64,000 nucleotides of DNA from positions 1 to 64,000 of IMG/VR virus record IMGVR_UViG_3300028800_000084. One strand, given 5' to 3'. The notes under the pieces are model-generated. The model worked only from the letters and a program-made list of their open reading frames with translations. It was not told the origin of the DNA and ran no database searches. Position numbers and translations under genes: made by a program. Shown in pieces: positions 32,721 through 40,198 of this stretch (its first letter is position 1; each line of letters opens with the position of its first letter). The stretch comes from a virus.

Positions 32721-33206
32721 ATGACAGTAGAAATCACGCTCACAAGGGGCTACACAGCTTTGATTGACGATGATGATAGAGAGTTGGCGCTTCACAAATG
32801 GCATTCCCGTGAAGATGCGACAACAGTGTATGTAATTCGCAGTACTCCACGGATTAATGGAAAGCAGCAAACCGTTCTTCTCCATCGGTTGATAATGTCA
32901 AGGATGATAGGTCGCCAACTCGGTACACAAGAATTCGTTGACCACATCAACCGGAACGGGTTAGACAATCGGCGCGAAAATCTACGGTTAGCCACCAGTT
33001 CCGAGAATTCGCACAACAGCCGAAAGCATGTTGACAACACATCGGGATTTAAGGGAGTGACGCGCGATAACAACAAATGGAAAGCGCAGATATGCGTTAA
33101 TCGCAAGGTTATCCATTTAGGAAACTTCAACACTCCCGAAGAAGCACACGCCGCGTATGTAGAAGCGGCATTGAAGTATCACGGAAAATTCGCAAGGAAT
33201 GAATAG
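32721..33206 (+). CDS. HNH homing endonuclease with AP2 DNA-binding domain
   Basis: This 161-residue protein has an HNH core (HRLIMSRMIGRQLGTQEFVD, then FVDHINRNGLDNRRENLRLAT, ~55-95) and a C-terminal AP2-like domain (SGFKGVTRDNNKWKAQI ... GNFNTPEEAHAAYVEAALKYHG, ~108-158). This is a standard phage free-standing homing endonuclease. AGGG stands nine bases before the ATG. It lies first in the rightward block. Confidence 0.9.
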   Translation: MTVEITLTRGYTALIDDDDRELALHKWHSREDATTVYVIRSTPRINGKQQTVLLHRLIMSRMIGRQLGTQEFVDHINRNGLDNRRENLRLATSSENSHNSRKHVDNTSGFKGVTRDNNKWKAQICVNRKVIHLGNFNTPEEAHAAYVEAALKYHGKFARNE

Positions 33207-33217
33207 GATAACCAACC

Positions 33218-33361
33218 ATGACACAACAAATTGACCTTCGTTTTGACAGCATCAGCGCGTACAACTGCGCAAAGAAGCTTGTTGAAAAGCACGGCTTTAC
33301 GCTTTCCGTTGTCGTGATCAGCGGCTTGCAATTCTATCGCCTCACAAAGCAAAGCGCCTAG
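33218..33361 (+). CDS. Hypothetical 47-residue protein
   Basis: A short ORF with ATG at 33218 preceded by AGGATAACCAACC. It encodes a compact alpha/beta sequence (SISAYNCAKKLVEKHGFTLS, VVVISGLQFYRLTKQ). It fits the spacing of the block and shows no overlap with other genes. Function unknown. Confidence 0.55.
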   Translation: MTQQIDLRFDSISAYNCAKKLVEKHGFTLSVVVISGLQFYRLTKQSA

Positions 33362-33426
33362 ACGGTCAAGGTCTAAGCGCTTATGCACCACAGAAAGCAA
33401 AATGTTCTACCACGGAGGATTGTACC

Positions 33427-33681
33427 ATGTTCAGCTTACGAAGTCTATTCGGCAAGAAAAGTCAACCAATTGTAGACAACACGCCAGCGGCAAACCCGCA
33501 CGAACGGCTGTTATCGCTGATGTCCTGGCACTATGCCCGCGCCGAACACTACCGCGCCACGTATGACGCGACGCGGGATATGCGCTCGTACAGCTATTAC
33601 ATGCACTCGATTATGGCGGTTGCGCGGATTAACCAGCAGCTAGCCAGCGTGCCCGCACAGCAGCAATTGAGCCTGTTCTAA
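33427..33681 (+). CDS. Small protein ending in a sliding-clamp-binding motif
   Basis: This 84-residue protein starts after GGAGG (spacing 8). It is helical and Tyr/Ala rich, and its last five residues are QLSLF, the canonical bacterial beta-clamp-binding pentapeptide, on a flexible Gln-rich tail (SVPAQQQLSLF). Such a terminal tag would let it bind the host replication clamp. The rest is unrecognised. Either a host-takeover factor or a replication adaptor is possible. Confidence 0.6.
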   Translation: MFSLRSLFGKKSQPIVDNTPAANPHERLLSLMSWHYARAEHYRATYDATRDMRSYSYYMHSIMAVARINQQLASVPAQQQLSLF

Positions 33682-33751
33682 CCTGGATAGCTGCCCTAAG
33701 CGGAATTAGGGCAGCGGTTCCCGGTTAAAGCACACGTAAAGGATTTACCAC

Positions 33752-33925
33752 ATGTACAGTCTAAAGGATGAATACAAGCGGGCCTATGGCATGATACGCC
33801 AGTACTATGGCGGCAAAGTATGCGAATCAACGCGGCAAGAAATCGGACAAGTTCTCTTGCGAAATTACACGCCAAAAGCGCTTAACGCTGCCCGCAAAAG
33901 CTATTTCAATTTCATTGAGGGCTAA
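33752..33925 (+). CDS. Hypothetical 57-residue protein
   Basis: ATG at 33752 follows an AAGGA at spacing 9, and the stop abuts the next start (TAAATG). The sequence is basic and Tyr-rich (DEYKRAYGMIRQYYGGKVC ... ARKSYFNFIEG). Chosen over the overlapping frame at 33807 because of ribosome site and coupling. Function unknown. Confidence 0.6.
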   Translation: MYSLKDEYKRAYGMIRQYYGGKVCESTRQEIGQVLLRNYTPKALNAARKSYFNFIEG

Positions 33926-34141
33926 ATGCACATCAATTACACCAGCTATTCAACGGCGCTGCTGCTCAGTATGCGCGAAAGTTACGGCGCAGCGCTAAAC
34001 AAGCTGTCCAATGTGGACAATTACGCTGTTCAGCCCAACACGCTCACATGGAAAATTCAGGCAGTGCGGCGTAACCTGAGCGCTACTATGCGCGAATTGT
34101 TCTATCGGCTTGACGGCGAACTACTGCCATCTGGCGACTAA
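33926..34141 (+). CDS. Hypothetical 71-residue protein
   Basis: Starts immediately after the previous stop. Helical, with repeated Leu/Arg spacing (STALLLSMRESYGAALNKLSN, VRRNLSATMRELFYRLDGE). No family recognised. Confidence 0.55.
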   Translation: MHINYTSYSTALLLSMRESYGAALNKLSNVDNYAVQPNTLTWKIQAVRRNLSATMRELFYRLDGELLPSGD

Positions 34142-34214
34142 ACCCATAGACGGCGAGTCAATGAGGATTGACTCGCTGCCTTTGTGCAAAGTTACCACGA
34201 GAGGATTTATCACC

Positions 34215-34487
34215 ATGGTCGGCTATGACTTTGAACTATGGGCAGCGCAGCAGGAAAAGATACGCCAGCAGCAGATTAACGTTCGTGTTGCGCAGCAGGA
34301 GCTAGCCGCGCGCCGCGCTATGGGCGATACGAATCTGGAAACATTCGAAATGATGCTCCAGGGACAAGAAATGATACTCGCCCGAATGGAATATCGGGAC
34401 GCCGTATGGAATCGCGGTTACGTCATTCATTCGGACTACTGCTTTCGTCGTTACCTCACCTATAGCGCCGCTGCGCGCAAGGATTGA
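34215..34487 (+). CDS. Coiled-coil protein, 90 residues
   Basis: The ATG at 34215 (AGAGGA upstream) is preferred over 34110, which overlaps the previous gene. A Gln/Arg-rich helix (WAAQQEKIRQQQINVRVAQQ) dominates, followed by a Tyr-rich C-terminus. Function unknown. Confidence 0.6.
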   Translation: MVGYDFELWAAQQEKIRQQQINVRVAQQELAARRAMGDTNLETFEMMLQGQEMILARMEYRDAVWNRGYVIHSDYCFRRYLTYSAAARKD

Positions 34488-34492
34488 CCGCC

Positions 34493-34939
34493 GTGAATAC
34501 CGACTATAGCCTACTCACCGAGACTGAAATTGAGCGCTTGCAAGCGAAAGCGCAATCCAGCGCGGAATCGTTTGCGCTAGATGCTGCCTGGAAAGTAGTC
34601 CGTATGCGCGCACACGTTAAGGCGCAGCGGCGCGGTGGCCTTAACGCTGCCTCATTGGACATTCTCAAGCGTGAATTGTCCGAACTAGAGTTTTGGGCGC
34701 GTTATCAAGCCTACCTCTACCAGTACAAACAAGCGCCGCTCTATCTCGGTGCCGCTGCCTTAACTGACGCTGCCTATAAAGCCTTTGTACAGGCAGTTAC
34801 GGACTATGCCGATTGGATTGAATACGCCAATGGGCAGCCCGACTATTACAGCGCGTCGCCATCTAATACCGCGCTCATTGAATCCTACTGGCAATCGTAC
34901 CTCGACACTTGCCACAATTTACACCCGTTTATGGTTTGA
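34493..34939 (+). CDS. Hypothetical helical protein, 148 residues
   Basis: GTG at 34493 with AAGGA nine bases upstream is preferred to the TTG at 34484. The protein is entirely helical with aromatic-rich C-terminus (FVQAVTDYADWIEYANGQPD). No family recognised. Confidence 0.55.
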   Translation: MNTDYSLLTETEIERLQAKAQSSAESFALDAAWKVVRMRAHVKAQRRGGLNAASLDILKRELSELEFWARYQAYLYQYKQAPLYLGAAALTDAAYKAFVQAVTDYADWIEYANGQPDYYSASPSNTALIESYWQSYLDTCHNLHPFMV

Positions 34940-35015
34940 TTGCTCCCGTGAATCGGTAACACACGTTACCGGTTTACCCGTGCAATAAAGCCTTATATCC
35001 AGGAGTGTCTATACC

Positions 35016-35351
35016 ATGAATAAATTTGACGCTGCCCGTAAGTTTGCCGACGAAACACGCCGCATCAAGCGCTATGAGCAGGAGCACGGCGCGTTGTTCG
35101 TGCTGCAAGCTATGTACAGCGGTACGCGCGTGTGGAATGTGAGCGACGTGAAAATTGAAGATGACCGCTTGCAACCGTTGAACGTTGATGTTATCCGAAA
35201 GATGATTATCGCGGGATACCTCATCGAACGTTCCGACCGCATGATTGTCCTGGCACCGCGCGCCTATACCGCGCTCGGTATCCGTTACCCGCAAAAGATG
35301 ACCTATCGCCGCTGGCTCTATACCTATCAACACCAGATGAGGAAGGATTAA
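35016..35351 (+). CDS. Possible winged-helix protein, 111 residues
   Basis: Begins with a basic helix (AARKFADETRRIKRYEQEHG) and contains a segment that could be a winged helix (LQPLNVDVIRKMIIAGYLIERSDRMIVLAPRAY). CAGGAG precedes the ATG at some distance. A DNA-binding role is a guess. Confidence 0.5.
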   Translation: MNKFDAARKFADETRRIKRYEQEHGALFVLQAMYSGTRVWNVSDVKIEDDRLQPLNVDVIRKMIIAGYLIERSDRMIVLAPRAYTALGIRYPQKMTYRRWLYTYQHQMRKD

Positions 35352-35356
35352 CTACC

Positions 35357-35653
35357 GTGGAAACTGAGAATCGCCTGGAGCATGAAATATCCCGCACGAT
35401 GAACCGCATGGCCGCGTCTGAGGTGTATCATTTCGCCGCTGCGCTGGCTGTGTGCGGCTCTATCGCTTTCGCGCCTGGTTACGAGGGCGGGCCGCTGCTG
35501 CTGTGGGCGCTGGACATCCCAAAGCACACGCCGCGTAATGAGGTTGACCGTTATCAGCCGACTAATGATGCGGTTCTGCAAGCGGATTTTGTCGGCACAT
35601 TCTGCCGGTTATCCGACCGCCGCATACAAAACCTCGACATCGGGCTTTATTAG
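35357..35653 (+). CDS. Hypothetical 98-residue protein
   Basis: GTG start at 35357 with AAGGA eight bases upstream. N-terminal amphipathic helix, then a hydrophobic Ala-rich stretch (YHFAAALAVCGSIAFAPGYEG). Unknown function. Confidence 0.5.
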   Translation: METENRLEHEISRTMNRMAASEVYHFAAALAVCGSIAFAPGYEGGPLLLWALDIPKHTPRNEVDRYQPTNDAVLQADFVGTFCRLSDRRIQNLDIGLY

Positions 35654-35750
35654 CCTATACCGCACGACGGGACCCGGCCCGGCACCGCGCATCGAGCGCG
35701 CGGCGTGCACGTGTCCGTTTGTTCTCCCTATACCATTGGAGGATTGACCT

Positions 35751-35843
35751 ATGTTCTACCTGCCCTTCCCGACCGTCCTGACCCGGCGCGGCGTCAGGCT
35801 GTACTACGCCGATGACCGCCGCTACTATTCTATACCGGAGTAG
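35751..35843 (+). CDS. Mini-protein of 30 residues
   Basis: ATG at 35751 has a strong ribosome site (GGAGG, spacing 7). The peptide is Tyr/Arg rich (MFYLPFPTVLTRRGVRLYYA, ending YYSIPE). Real translation is suggested by the ribosome site rather than by similarity. Confidence 0.5.
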   Translation: MFYLPFPTVLTRRGVRLYYADDRRYYSIPE

Positions 35844-35876
35844 GAAGAAATAACCTTACGCCGCGCACTGCATGTC

Positions 35877-36077
35877 ATGGCCGCGCCTATATACGCCGCG
35901 ACTACTTCACCAGTGGCATTATTCTGGACAGCGAGATTGGCCGATGGTCATCAGGGAACGGTCAATATCATGGTCCAGGAGGGCTGGATAGAGGAAATCC
36001 GCCCTGATACGTGGTGGATTATCACGCAGCAAGGTTGCATTGACAGCGGCGAGTCTATCGCCACATTGACGACCTGA
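35877..36077 (+). CDS. Hypothetical 66-residue protein
   Basis: A short ORF with plausible composition (GTVNIMVQEGWIEEIRPDTW, WIITQQGCIDSGES) but no clear ribosome site. A competing 39-codon frame starts at 35872. Moderate support only. Confidence 0.4.
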   Translation: MAAPIYAATTSPVALFWTARLADGHQGTVNIMVQEGWIEEIRPDTWWIITQQGCIDSGESIATLTT

Positions 36078-36182
36078 GAAAACTCCTCCGAGACGCAAGC
36101 TAAGGACTAGCGCCCGCCGACCGGCGCTCGGTCGGCACTCGCCCACGAACGGAACGAGAACGAAGGAACTAACAACTACGTG

Positions 36183-36388
36183 ATGCAAATCATTACCGAC
36201 CTTGACCAGCGCACGCCGAACCACAGCATCGGCCCGACCGGGCGCGTCCGATGGGACGGCTCCCTCGCCTGCGGACACACAGCCCTGGTCAAGCGCAACG
36301 TCGGGGGGATAATCGAAGGCCGTACCCGCATACCTGCTGTGAGCCGGACGGCTACGCTGAATATCTCGAAGAACAGAGGATGCCATGA
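36183..36388 (+). CDS. Putative zinc-binding protein read through a -1 shift at a G6 run
   Basis: From ATG 36183 the frame encodes a plausible start (MQIITDLDQRTPNHSIG ... DGSLACGHTALVKRNVGG) and then degenerates. At the run of six G (36302-36307) the -1 frame continues sensibly as DNRRPYPHTCCEPDGYAEY...EQRMP and ends in an ATGA overlap with the next gene. The joined product has a C-x-H ... H-x-C-C metal-binding pattern. This is either programmed frameshifting or an indel in the homopolymer. The unshifted frame would stop at 36402. Confidence 0.5.
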
Positions 36389-36690
36389 CCCGCGCCTATC
36401 TTGACGCCCTGACGCGCCCGCAACTGACCGAGATGGTCATGGACATTCAGTCCGCCCGTGACGCCGACCGTGCCTATGCTCGCCGCATCGTGGCCGAACT
36501 TCGGGCGGACGTGGCGCGGCTTGAGCGCGAGAATCTGGACCTGTACCGGCGGCTGGACAAGCCAGCGACCAGGCGGCGACAGAAAGTAGTTAGCTATAGC
36601 GAGGAGGTGGATTTCGAGACGCTCAGCCCAGACGAACAAATCGCCTGGATCACCCTGCACCCGGAGCAGGTATCTGCTCACACGACGTAA
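36385..36690 (+). CDS. Coiled-coil protein, 101 residues
   Basis: Contains a long basic coiled coil (AELRADVARLERENLDLYRR) and a C-terminal acidic part (DFETLSPDEQIAWITLHPEQ). AGAGGA precedes the ATG. Function unknown. Confidence 0.6.
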   Translation: MTRAYLDALTRPQLTEMVMDIQSARDADRAYARRIVAELRADVARLERENLDLYRRLDKPATRRRQKVVSYSEEVDFETLSPDEQIAWITLHPEQVSAHTT

Positions 36691-36720
36691 CCGACCTATA
36701 TCACCGAAAGGACTGAACCC

Positions 36721-36927
36721 GTGTACGACTTTAACAAAGCAGGCCATGAGTACGGCATGACCGATTACCCGAACAGCGAAGATGCCTGGGATCATTTCAT
36801 CGCCTATACGCCGGAAGCCTATGAGGACTATCGGCAGGCGGAACCGGACGACCAGCGCCAAGCCAAAGAAGATTTCGGATGGGGCTGGCTCGAAACTTAC
36901 GAGCCGCCTGCACCAGACGAGGGCTAG
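36721..36927 (+). CDS. Acidic hypothetical protein, 68 residues
   Basis: GTG start with AAAGGA upstream. The sequence is acidic and aromatic (PNSEDAWDHFIAYTPEAYED, FGWGWLETYEPP). No family recognised. Confidence 0.55.
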   Translation: MYDFNKAGHEYGMTDYPNSEDAWDHFIAYTPEAYEDYRQAEPDDQRQAKEDFGWGWLETYEPPAPDEG

Positions 36928-36979
36928 ACCGCACTATACCGGGCCGCGCATGGTCACAACGCGGAGAAGGAACACAACC

Positions 36980-37201
36980 ATGATAACCTTTATCGCCCAC
37001 GAGAAGAACGCACTTCGCAGAGCCGCACTTATCCACTGCCGATTCTTCTTTGTAAAATCGCGGCGGTGGATCGAAGTCCGCGACCGGCTTATCCAGTCCG
37101 TTCCGTTGCCGGAAGCGACTGGCGACGACCGCCACGAACATTGGAACGCACGCGAGGATGCGTTCTGGCGCGAAGTGGAGAGCATTGAGGGTAAGCTATG
37201 A
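36980..37201 (+). CDS. Hypothetical 73-residue protein
   Basis: ATG at 36980 (AAGGA at spacing 9) is chosen over 36782, which lies inside the previous gene. Basic N-terminus (EKNALRRAALIHCRFFFVKS), acidic C-terminus. Overlaps the next gene by ATGA. Confidence 0.55.
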   Translation: MITFIAHEKNALRRAALIHCRFFFVKSRRWIEVRDRLIQSVPLPEATGDDRHEHWNAREDAFWREVESIEGKL

Positions 37202-37449
37202 AGCCTGACACGACCGCCGTCTACTCGCTCACCGCCGACCGCCTTGAGCCGTGCCACATCGTGCCGGCGCCGTTCCCGTCGGTCTACTTGACCGATGCGG
37301 GCGAGTACCTTGTCGAGTGCCAGTACCACATCTTTCGCGTGCCGTCGGAAGCGCTGGCGCTTTCCGTGTGCCGCGCCTACGCCCGTGGCAACGAGGAGGC
37401 GTATGCTGCCTACGTCGTGCGCTTCGGCGTGGTCGAGCCGGAGGAATAA
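37198..37449 (+). CDS. Hypothetical 83-residue protein
   Basis: Last gene of the rightward block. Mixed alpha/beta (VYLTDAGEYLVECQYHIFRV, LSVCRAYARGNEEAYAAYVV). Ends 17 bases before a strong terminator. Function unknown. Confidence 0.55.
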   Translation: MKPDTTAVYSLTADRLEPCHIVPAPFPSVYLTDAGEYLVECQYHIFRVPSEALALSVCRAYARGNEEAYAAYVVRFGVVEPEE

Positions 37450-37466
37450 CCAACCATCCTATATAC

Positions 37467-37512
37467 AACGAGCCGCCGTGATCCTGCTATGGGATCACGG
37501 CGGCTCGTTTTT
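37467..37512 (+). terminator. Strong intrinsic terminator of the rightward block
   Basis: AACGAGCCGCCGTGATCC and its exact complement form an 18-bp stem with a 7-base loop (TGCTATG), followed by TTT. It cleanly ends the 32.7-37.4 kb transcript just before the antirepressor promoter. Confidence 0.9.
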
Positions 37513-37538
37513 GATTCCACGTACCAGTGAGGTATACT
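37511..37538 (+). promoter_or_regulatory. Antirepressor promoter
   Basis: TTGATT (37511-37516), a 16-base spacer and TATACT (37533-37538) lie directly after the terminator. The spacer contains TACCAGTGAGGTATAC, an imperfect variant of the dispersed TACCA...TGGTA palindrome, so it may be a regulated site. Confidence 0.55.
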
Positions 37539-37602
37539 CTCTGGCATCGTTTTCGGTCGGCGCTAGAACGTCGGCCCGTTTCGCTCACTAGGAGGTATCC
37601 CT

Positions 37603-38385
37603 ATGAGCAGTCGATCAATCGTACCCCAGAACCAACCAGCAGACAACCTTTCCATCGTCGTTTATCGACCAGACGGATCGGACATCGGCATACCATTTCG
37701 CGCTGACTTGGACGAAAAACGCATGTGGGGATCACAGCGTCAGATAGCTGATACCTTGCGCGTTACTGTTCAGGCTGTCGGGCAACAGGTCAAAAACTTC
37801 AGGGAACAGCGCGGCGACAAGGCGGAACGAAGTATAAAGAAGTTCCTTATACTTGCCGAGGATGGCAAAACGCGCGAAATCGAACACTACGATATGACGC
37901 TCATTGCCTATATCGGCTTCCGGTCACAGGCTACCGAAAGCGTAATCGCTTTTCAGGAATGGGTCGGTGAAGTTCTAGACAAAGCGATAGCCCCTAAGCC
38001 GATGACACAATCCGAACTCATCCTCGCTCAAGCGCAGTTCGCCGTTGAAATTGAACGGCGCGTGGCAGCACTGGAATCGGAACGAGCCGCTATACCGGCT
38101 CTCGCCAATGAAATCCAGGACATCAAGGATAAGCTGGTAGACGCTGACTATATGACCATCCGGCAGTATTGCCAGCAGCAGGGGCTACGGGTCACAGATA
38201 CCGTCAAGAAAGCCTGGGGTCGGGACGCCGCCGCGCTCAGTCGGTCACAGGGCGTGCAAATTCTCCGCTTCATCGAGGGCCGCGATAACGTCGGGCGCTA
38301 CCATATCGGTATCCTGACCGCCGTCTGTGTCGCCAAGCTGAAGATCAACCCGAAGCAGTTAGGCTTGATTGGAGACGGTTCCTAG
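37603..38385 (+). CDS. RhuM-like antirepressor
   Basis: This 260-residue protein has GGAGGT upstream of its ATG. The N-terminal ~120 residues match the RhuM/antirepressor type (KRMWGSQRQIADTLRVTVQA ... FREQRGDKAE ... HYDMTLIAYIGFRSQ). The C-terminal half has a coiled coil (EIERRVAALESERAAIPALA) and a domain (QYCQQQGLRVTDTVKKAWGR) that is closely similar to the C-terminus of the BRO protein at 63350. It probably inactivates or modulates a repressor. Confidence 0.75.
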   Translation: MSSRSIVPQNQPADNLSIVVYRPDGSDIGIPFRADLDEKRMWGSQRQIADTLRVTVQAVGQQVKNFREQRGDKAERSIKKFLILAEDGKTREIEHYDMTLIAYIGFRSQATESVIAFQEWVGEVLDKAIAPKPMTQSELILAQAQFAVEIERRVAALESERAAIPALANEIQDIKDKLVDADYMTIRQYCQQQGLRVTDTVKKAWGRDAAALSRSQGVQILRFIEGRDNVGRYHIGILTAVCVAKLKINPKQLGLIGDGS

Positions 38386-38448
38386 CCCTACAAACGGCTA
38401 ACGAGCCGTCCCACTACCGCATCGCGCCGCCTATGCCCCTGTTTGCCC

Positions 38449-38622
38449 CTAAAAAGCGTGCTGGCGCTTGATGAGGCCGATGCCCAGGAAGATACCAGCG
38501 ACCGCCGCCAGCACCGCTGTCACGATGTCGATGTCCTTGAAGGACAGGGCAATCAGCGGTTGCAGTGCGAACACCAGCAAGAACAAACACAGCACAATCC
38601 AGCCCCAGAATGTAAAGTTCAC
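38449..38622 (-). CDS. Small protein with two membrane segments
   Basis: GTG at 38622 with GGAGG eight bases upstream gives 57 residues, in place of the longer ORF from 38682. Two hydrophobic helices (FWGWIVLCLFLLVFALQPL and IVTAVLAAVAGIFLGIGLI) are separated by FKDID. Holin-like in size and topology, but no family assigned. Confidence 0.6.
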   Translation of the reverse strand: MNFTFWGWIVLCLFLLVFALQPLIALSFKDIDIVTAVLAAVAGIFLGIGLIKRQHAF

Positions 38623-38626
38623 GATT

Positions 38627-38737
38627 TCAGCCTCCCCGTAAAAACAGCCACGCAACGAACCCCGCCGCAATCCAGAACGCACAGAACAGCACGAACGCGC
38701 ACGCGAGGTTCTCCGAGCGGCGGCGCGGCGCGGTCAC
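38627..38737 (-). CDS. Single-pass membrane mini-protein, 36 residues
   Basis: GTG at 38737 overlaps the upstream stop (GTGA). A basic N-terminus (TAPRRRSEN) precedes one membrane helix (LACAFVLFCAFWIAAGFVAW). It lies between two other membrane-protein genes and is probably real. Confidence 0.6.
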   Translation of the reverse strand: MTAPRRRSENLACAFVLFCAFWIAAGFVAWLFLRGG

Positions 38738-39597
38738 GGCTTGTCGCTCGGTGCAGCGGCGTCACGGTCATCCTTCTTGTTGGCGTCATTAGCGGCGTCC
38801 GTTTGCGGCGTGTCGCCACCGGCGGCGTCCTGAGCCAGCGCGTTCAAGACACGGCTAAGTTGCTGGTTGGAAAGCTTCAACTGCCCATTGGCCGTATCGA
38901 GCGACTTCTCCACGCGCTCGGTCAGTTCGCGCAAGTCTTTGTACTGGTCGGGGACGGGCAGCACGGTATTACGGATGGTGACAATCAGTTCTTCCAGCAA
39001 GCCCTGAATAACGACAACGCTCTCTTTCGTCTCCGATAAACTTTTTTCCAATTGAGCGTTAATGCTGTTTCCCATCTCATCCACCTTCCCCGCCACCGCC
39101 TCTATCATGGCCTCTTTCGCCTGCACCACTCCTTGCAGGACGGTTTGACTGGTCACGGCCAGCGCCGCCTGAAAGCCCACCACAGCGGTCGTCTGGTCCT
39201 GAATGCTCGTGCGCCACGCCGCCGCCTCTTTGTCGTGCGAGGCCAGTCGGTCAGCCTCGATGCCGTGTCCAATCTTCTGCTCGGTAGTCGAGGCGTCGAT
39301 GGCTTTGGCGACGTTCTTCTGTTCTTCAATCTCCGTGGCGAACATCGTCAGCAGTTTTTCGATGAGGGCCGCCTGCGTCTTGCGTTCTTCCGTGGCCGCT
39401 GCCGCTTCCGCCGCTGCCAGCGCGTCGCGGTTGTCCTGTTCTTTTGTTTGGGCGTCGGTCTTTTTTTCGTTGAGAGTGTCCTGTGACTTGCGGTGTTCGC
39501 GGCGCGTCCCGACAAATTGAAGCAGCAGCGCCGTCGGGCCGGTTGCCGACGATAGGAAAACCATCACCGCGAGTAGAACAATAATCCAGGTTGGCAT
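38734..39597 (-). CDS. Membrane-anchored coiled-coil protein
   Basis: This 287-residue protein has an N-terminal membrane helix or uncleaved signal (TWIIVLLAVMVFLSSATGPT), then about 220 residues of Ala/Glu/Lys-rich coiled coil, and an acidic Asp/Ala tail. It heads a three-gene membrane cassette. Possible roles are a spanin-like or membrane-scaffold protein; no motif decides. Confidence 0.6.
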   Translation of the reverse strand: MPTWIIVLLAVMVFLSSATGPTALLLQFVGTRREHRKSQDTLNEKKTDAQTKEQDNRDALAAAEAAAATEERKTQAALIEKLLTMFATEIEEQKNVAKAIDASTTEQKIGHGIEADRLASHDKEAAAWRTSIQDQTTAVVGFQAALAVTSQTVLQGVVQAKEAMIEAVAGKVDEMGNSINAQLEKSLSETKESVVVIQGLLEELIVTIRNTVLPVPDQYKDLRELTERVEKSLDTANGQLKLSNQQLSRVLNALAQDAAGGDTPQTDAANDANKKDDRDAAAPSDKP

Positions 39598-39629
39598 AGC
39601 CTCTAGTCTAACCGAACTGCCGTTCTACG

Positions 39630-39854
39630 TCAATCATGGTCGCTCACGTTGCCCTGCCACGACGGGTTCACGCCGTGGTCGGTCGCTTGCATGGCGCGGA
39701 ACGCCACGAAGAACGTGGGCAGCGCTGCCAGCAGGTCGCGGGCGCTCGTTGACCAGATAACGCCGTCGTTGTCATATTGAATTTTCGCCGCCCGGTACAG
39801 CGCCTCAAGCGCGGGCAGGTTGAACGGCGGTTGGTCGTCGGGGTTAGTCGGCAT
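39630..39854 (-). CDS. Hypothetical 74-residue protein
   Basis: Soluble protein with a helical centre (LPALEALYRAAKIQYDNDGV) and aromatic C-terminus. Overlaps the upstream gene's end. No family recognised. Confidence 0.5.
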   Translation of the reverse strand: MPTNPDDQPPFNLPALEALYRAAKIQYDNDGVIWSTSARDLLAALPTFFVAFRAMQATDHGVNPSWQGNVSDHD

Positions 39855-40095
39855 CGTTCATGGCCTCCTGTTCGGCGCGTGGGTTGCCCCTCAGTGGACA
39901 CCAGTCAGGGCGTTCGTCGCTGCTGTCGCTAATGAACCGCCCTTCGTCGGGGCGGAAGCGGCTGCTGCTGTCTAGCTGCGACGGGTGCTGGCAGAAGCGC
40001 TGGTAAACCGGGTGCAGCCCCGACTTCCACAACGTCTGTCGCCAGTACTTGCACGGGTAGCAGTGTTCAGCGGTGAATGTGTGTTTACTTGGCAT
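39844..40095 (-). CDS. Small Cys-rich protein
   Basis: ATG at 40095 gives 83 residues. Cysteines in HCYPCKYW, RFCQHP and DWCPL could bind a metal. Overlaps the neighbouring membrane mini-gene. Role unknown. Confidence 0.55.
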   Translation of the reverse strand: MPSKHTFTAEHCYPCKYWRQTLWKSGLHPVYQRFCQHPSQLDSSSRFRPDEGRFISDSSDERPDWCPLRGNPRAEQEAMNDAD

Positions 40096-40198
40096 GTTTC
40101 GCCCGCTTCCAGCGCCACTCGCGCCAGCGGTCTTGCGCGGTGACAACGATAATCACAAGCGCCGCGCAGACGAGAACGCCCGCGCACAGATTGACCAT
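40085..40198 (-). CDS. Single-pass membrane mini-protein, 37 residues
   Basis: ATG at 40198 overlaps the upstream nuclease stop (ATGA) with GGAGG nearby upstream. A membrane helix (CAGVLVCAALVIIVVTA) is followed by a strongly basic tail (RWREWRWKRAKHAK). Confidence 0.6.
   Translation of the reverse strand: MVNLCAGVLVCAALVIIVVTAQDRWREWRWKRAKHAK

Noticed and set aside
38386-38448. Hairpin ACGGCT-AACG-AGCCGT as terminator after the RhuM-like gene
   Set aside because: Short 6-bp stem with no T-tract.
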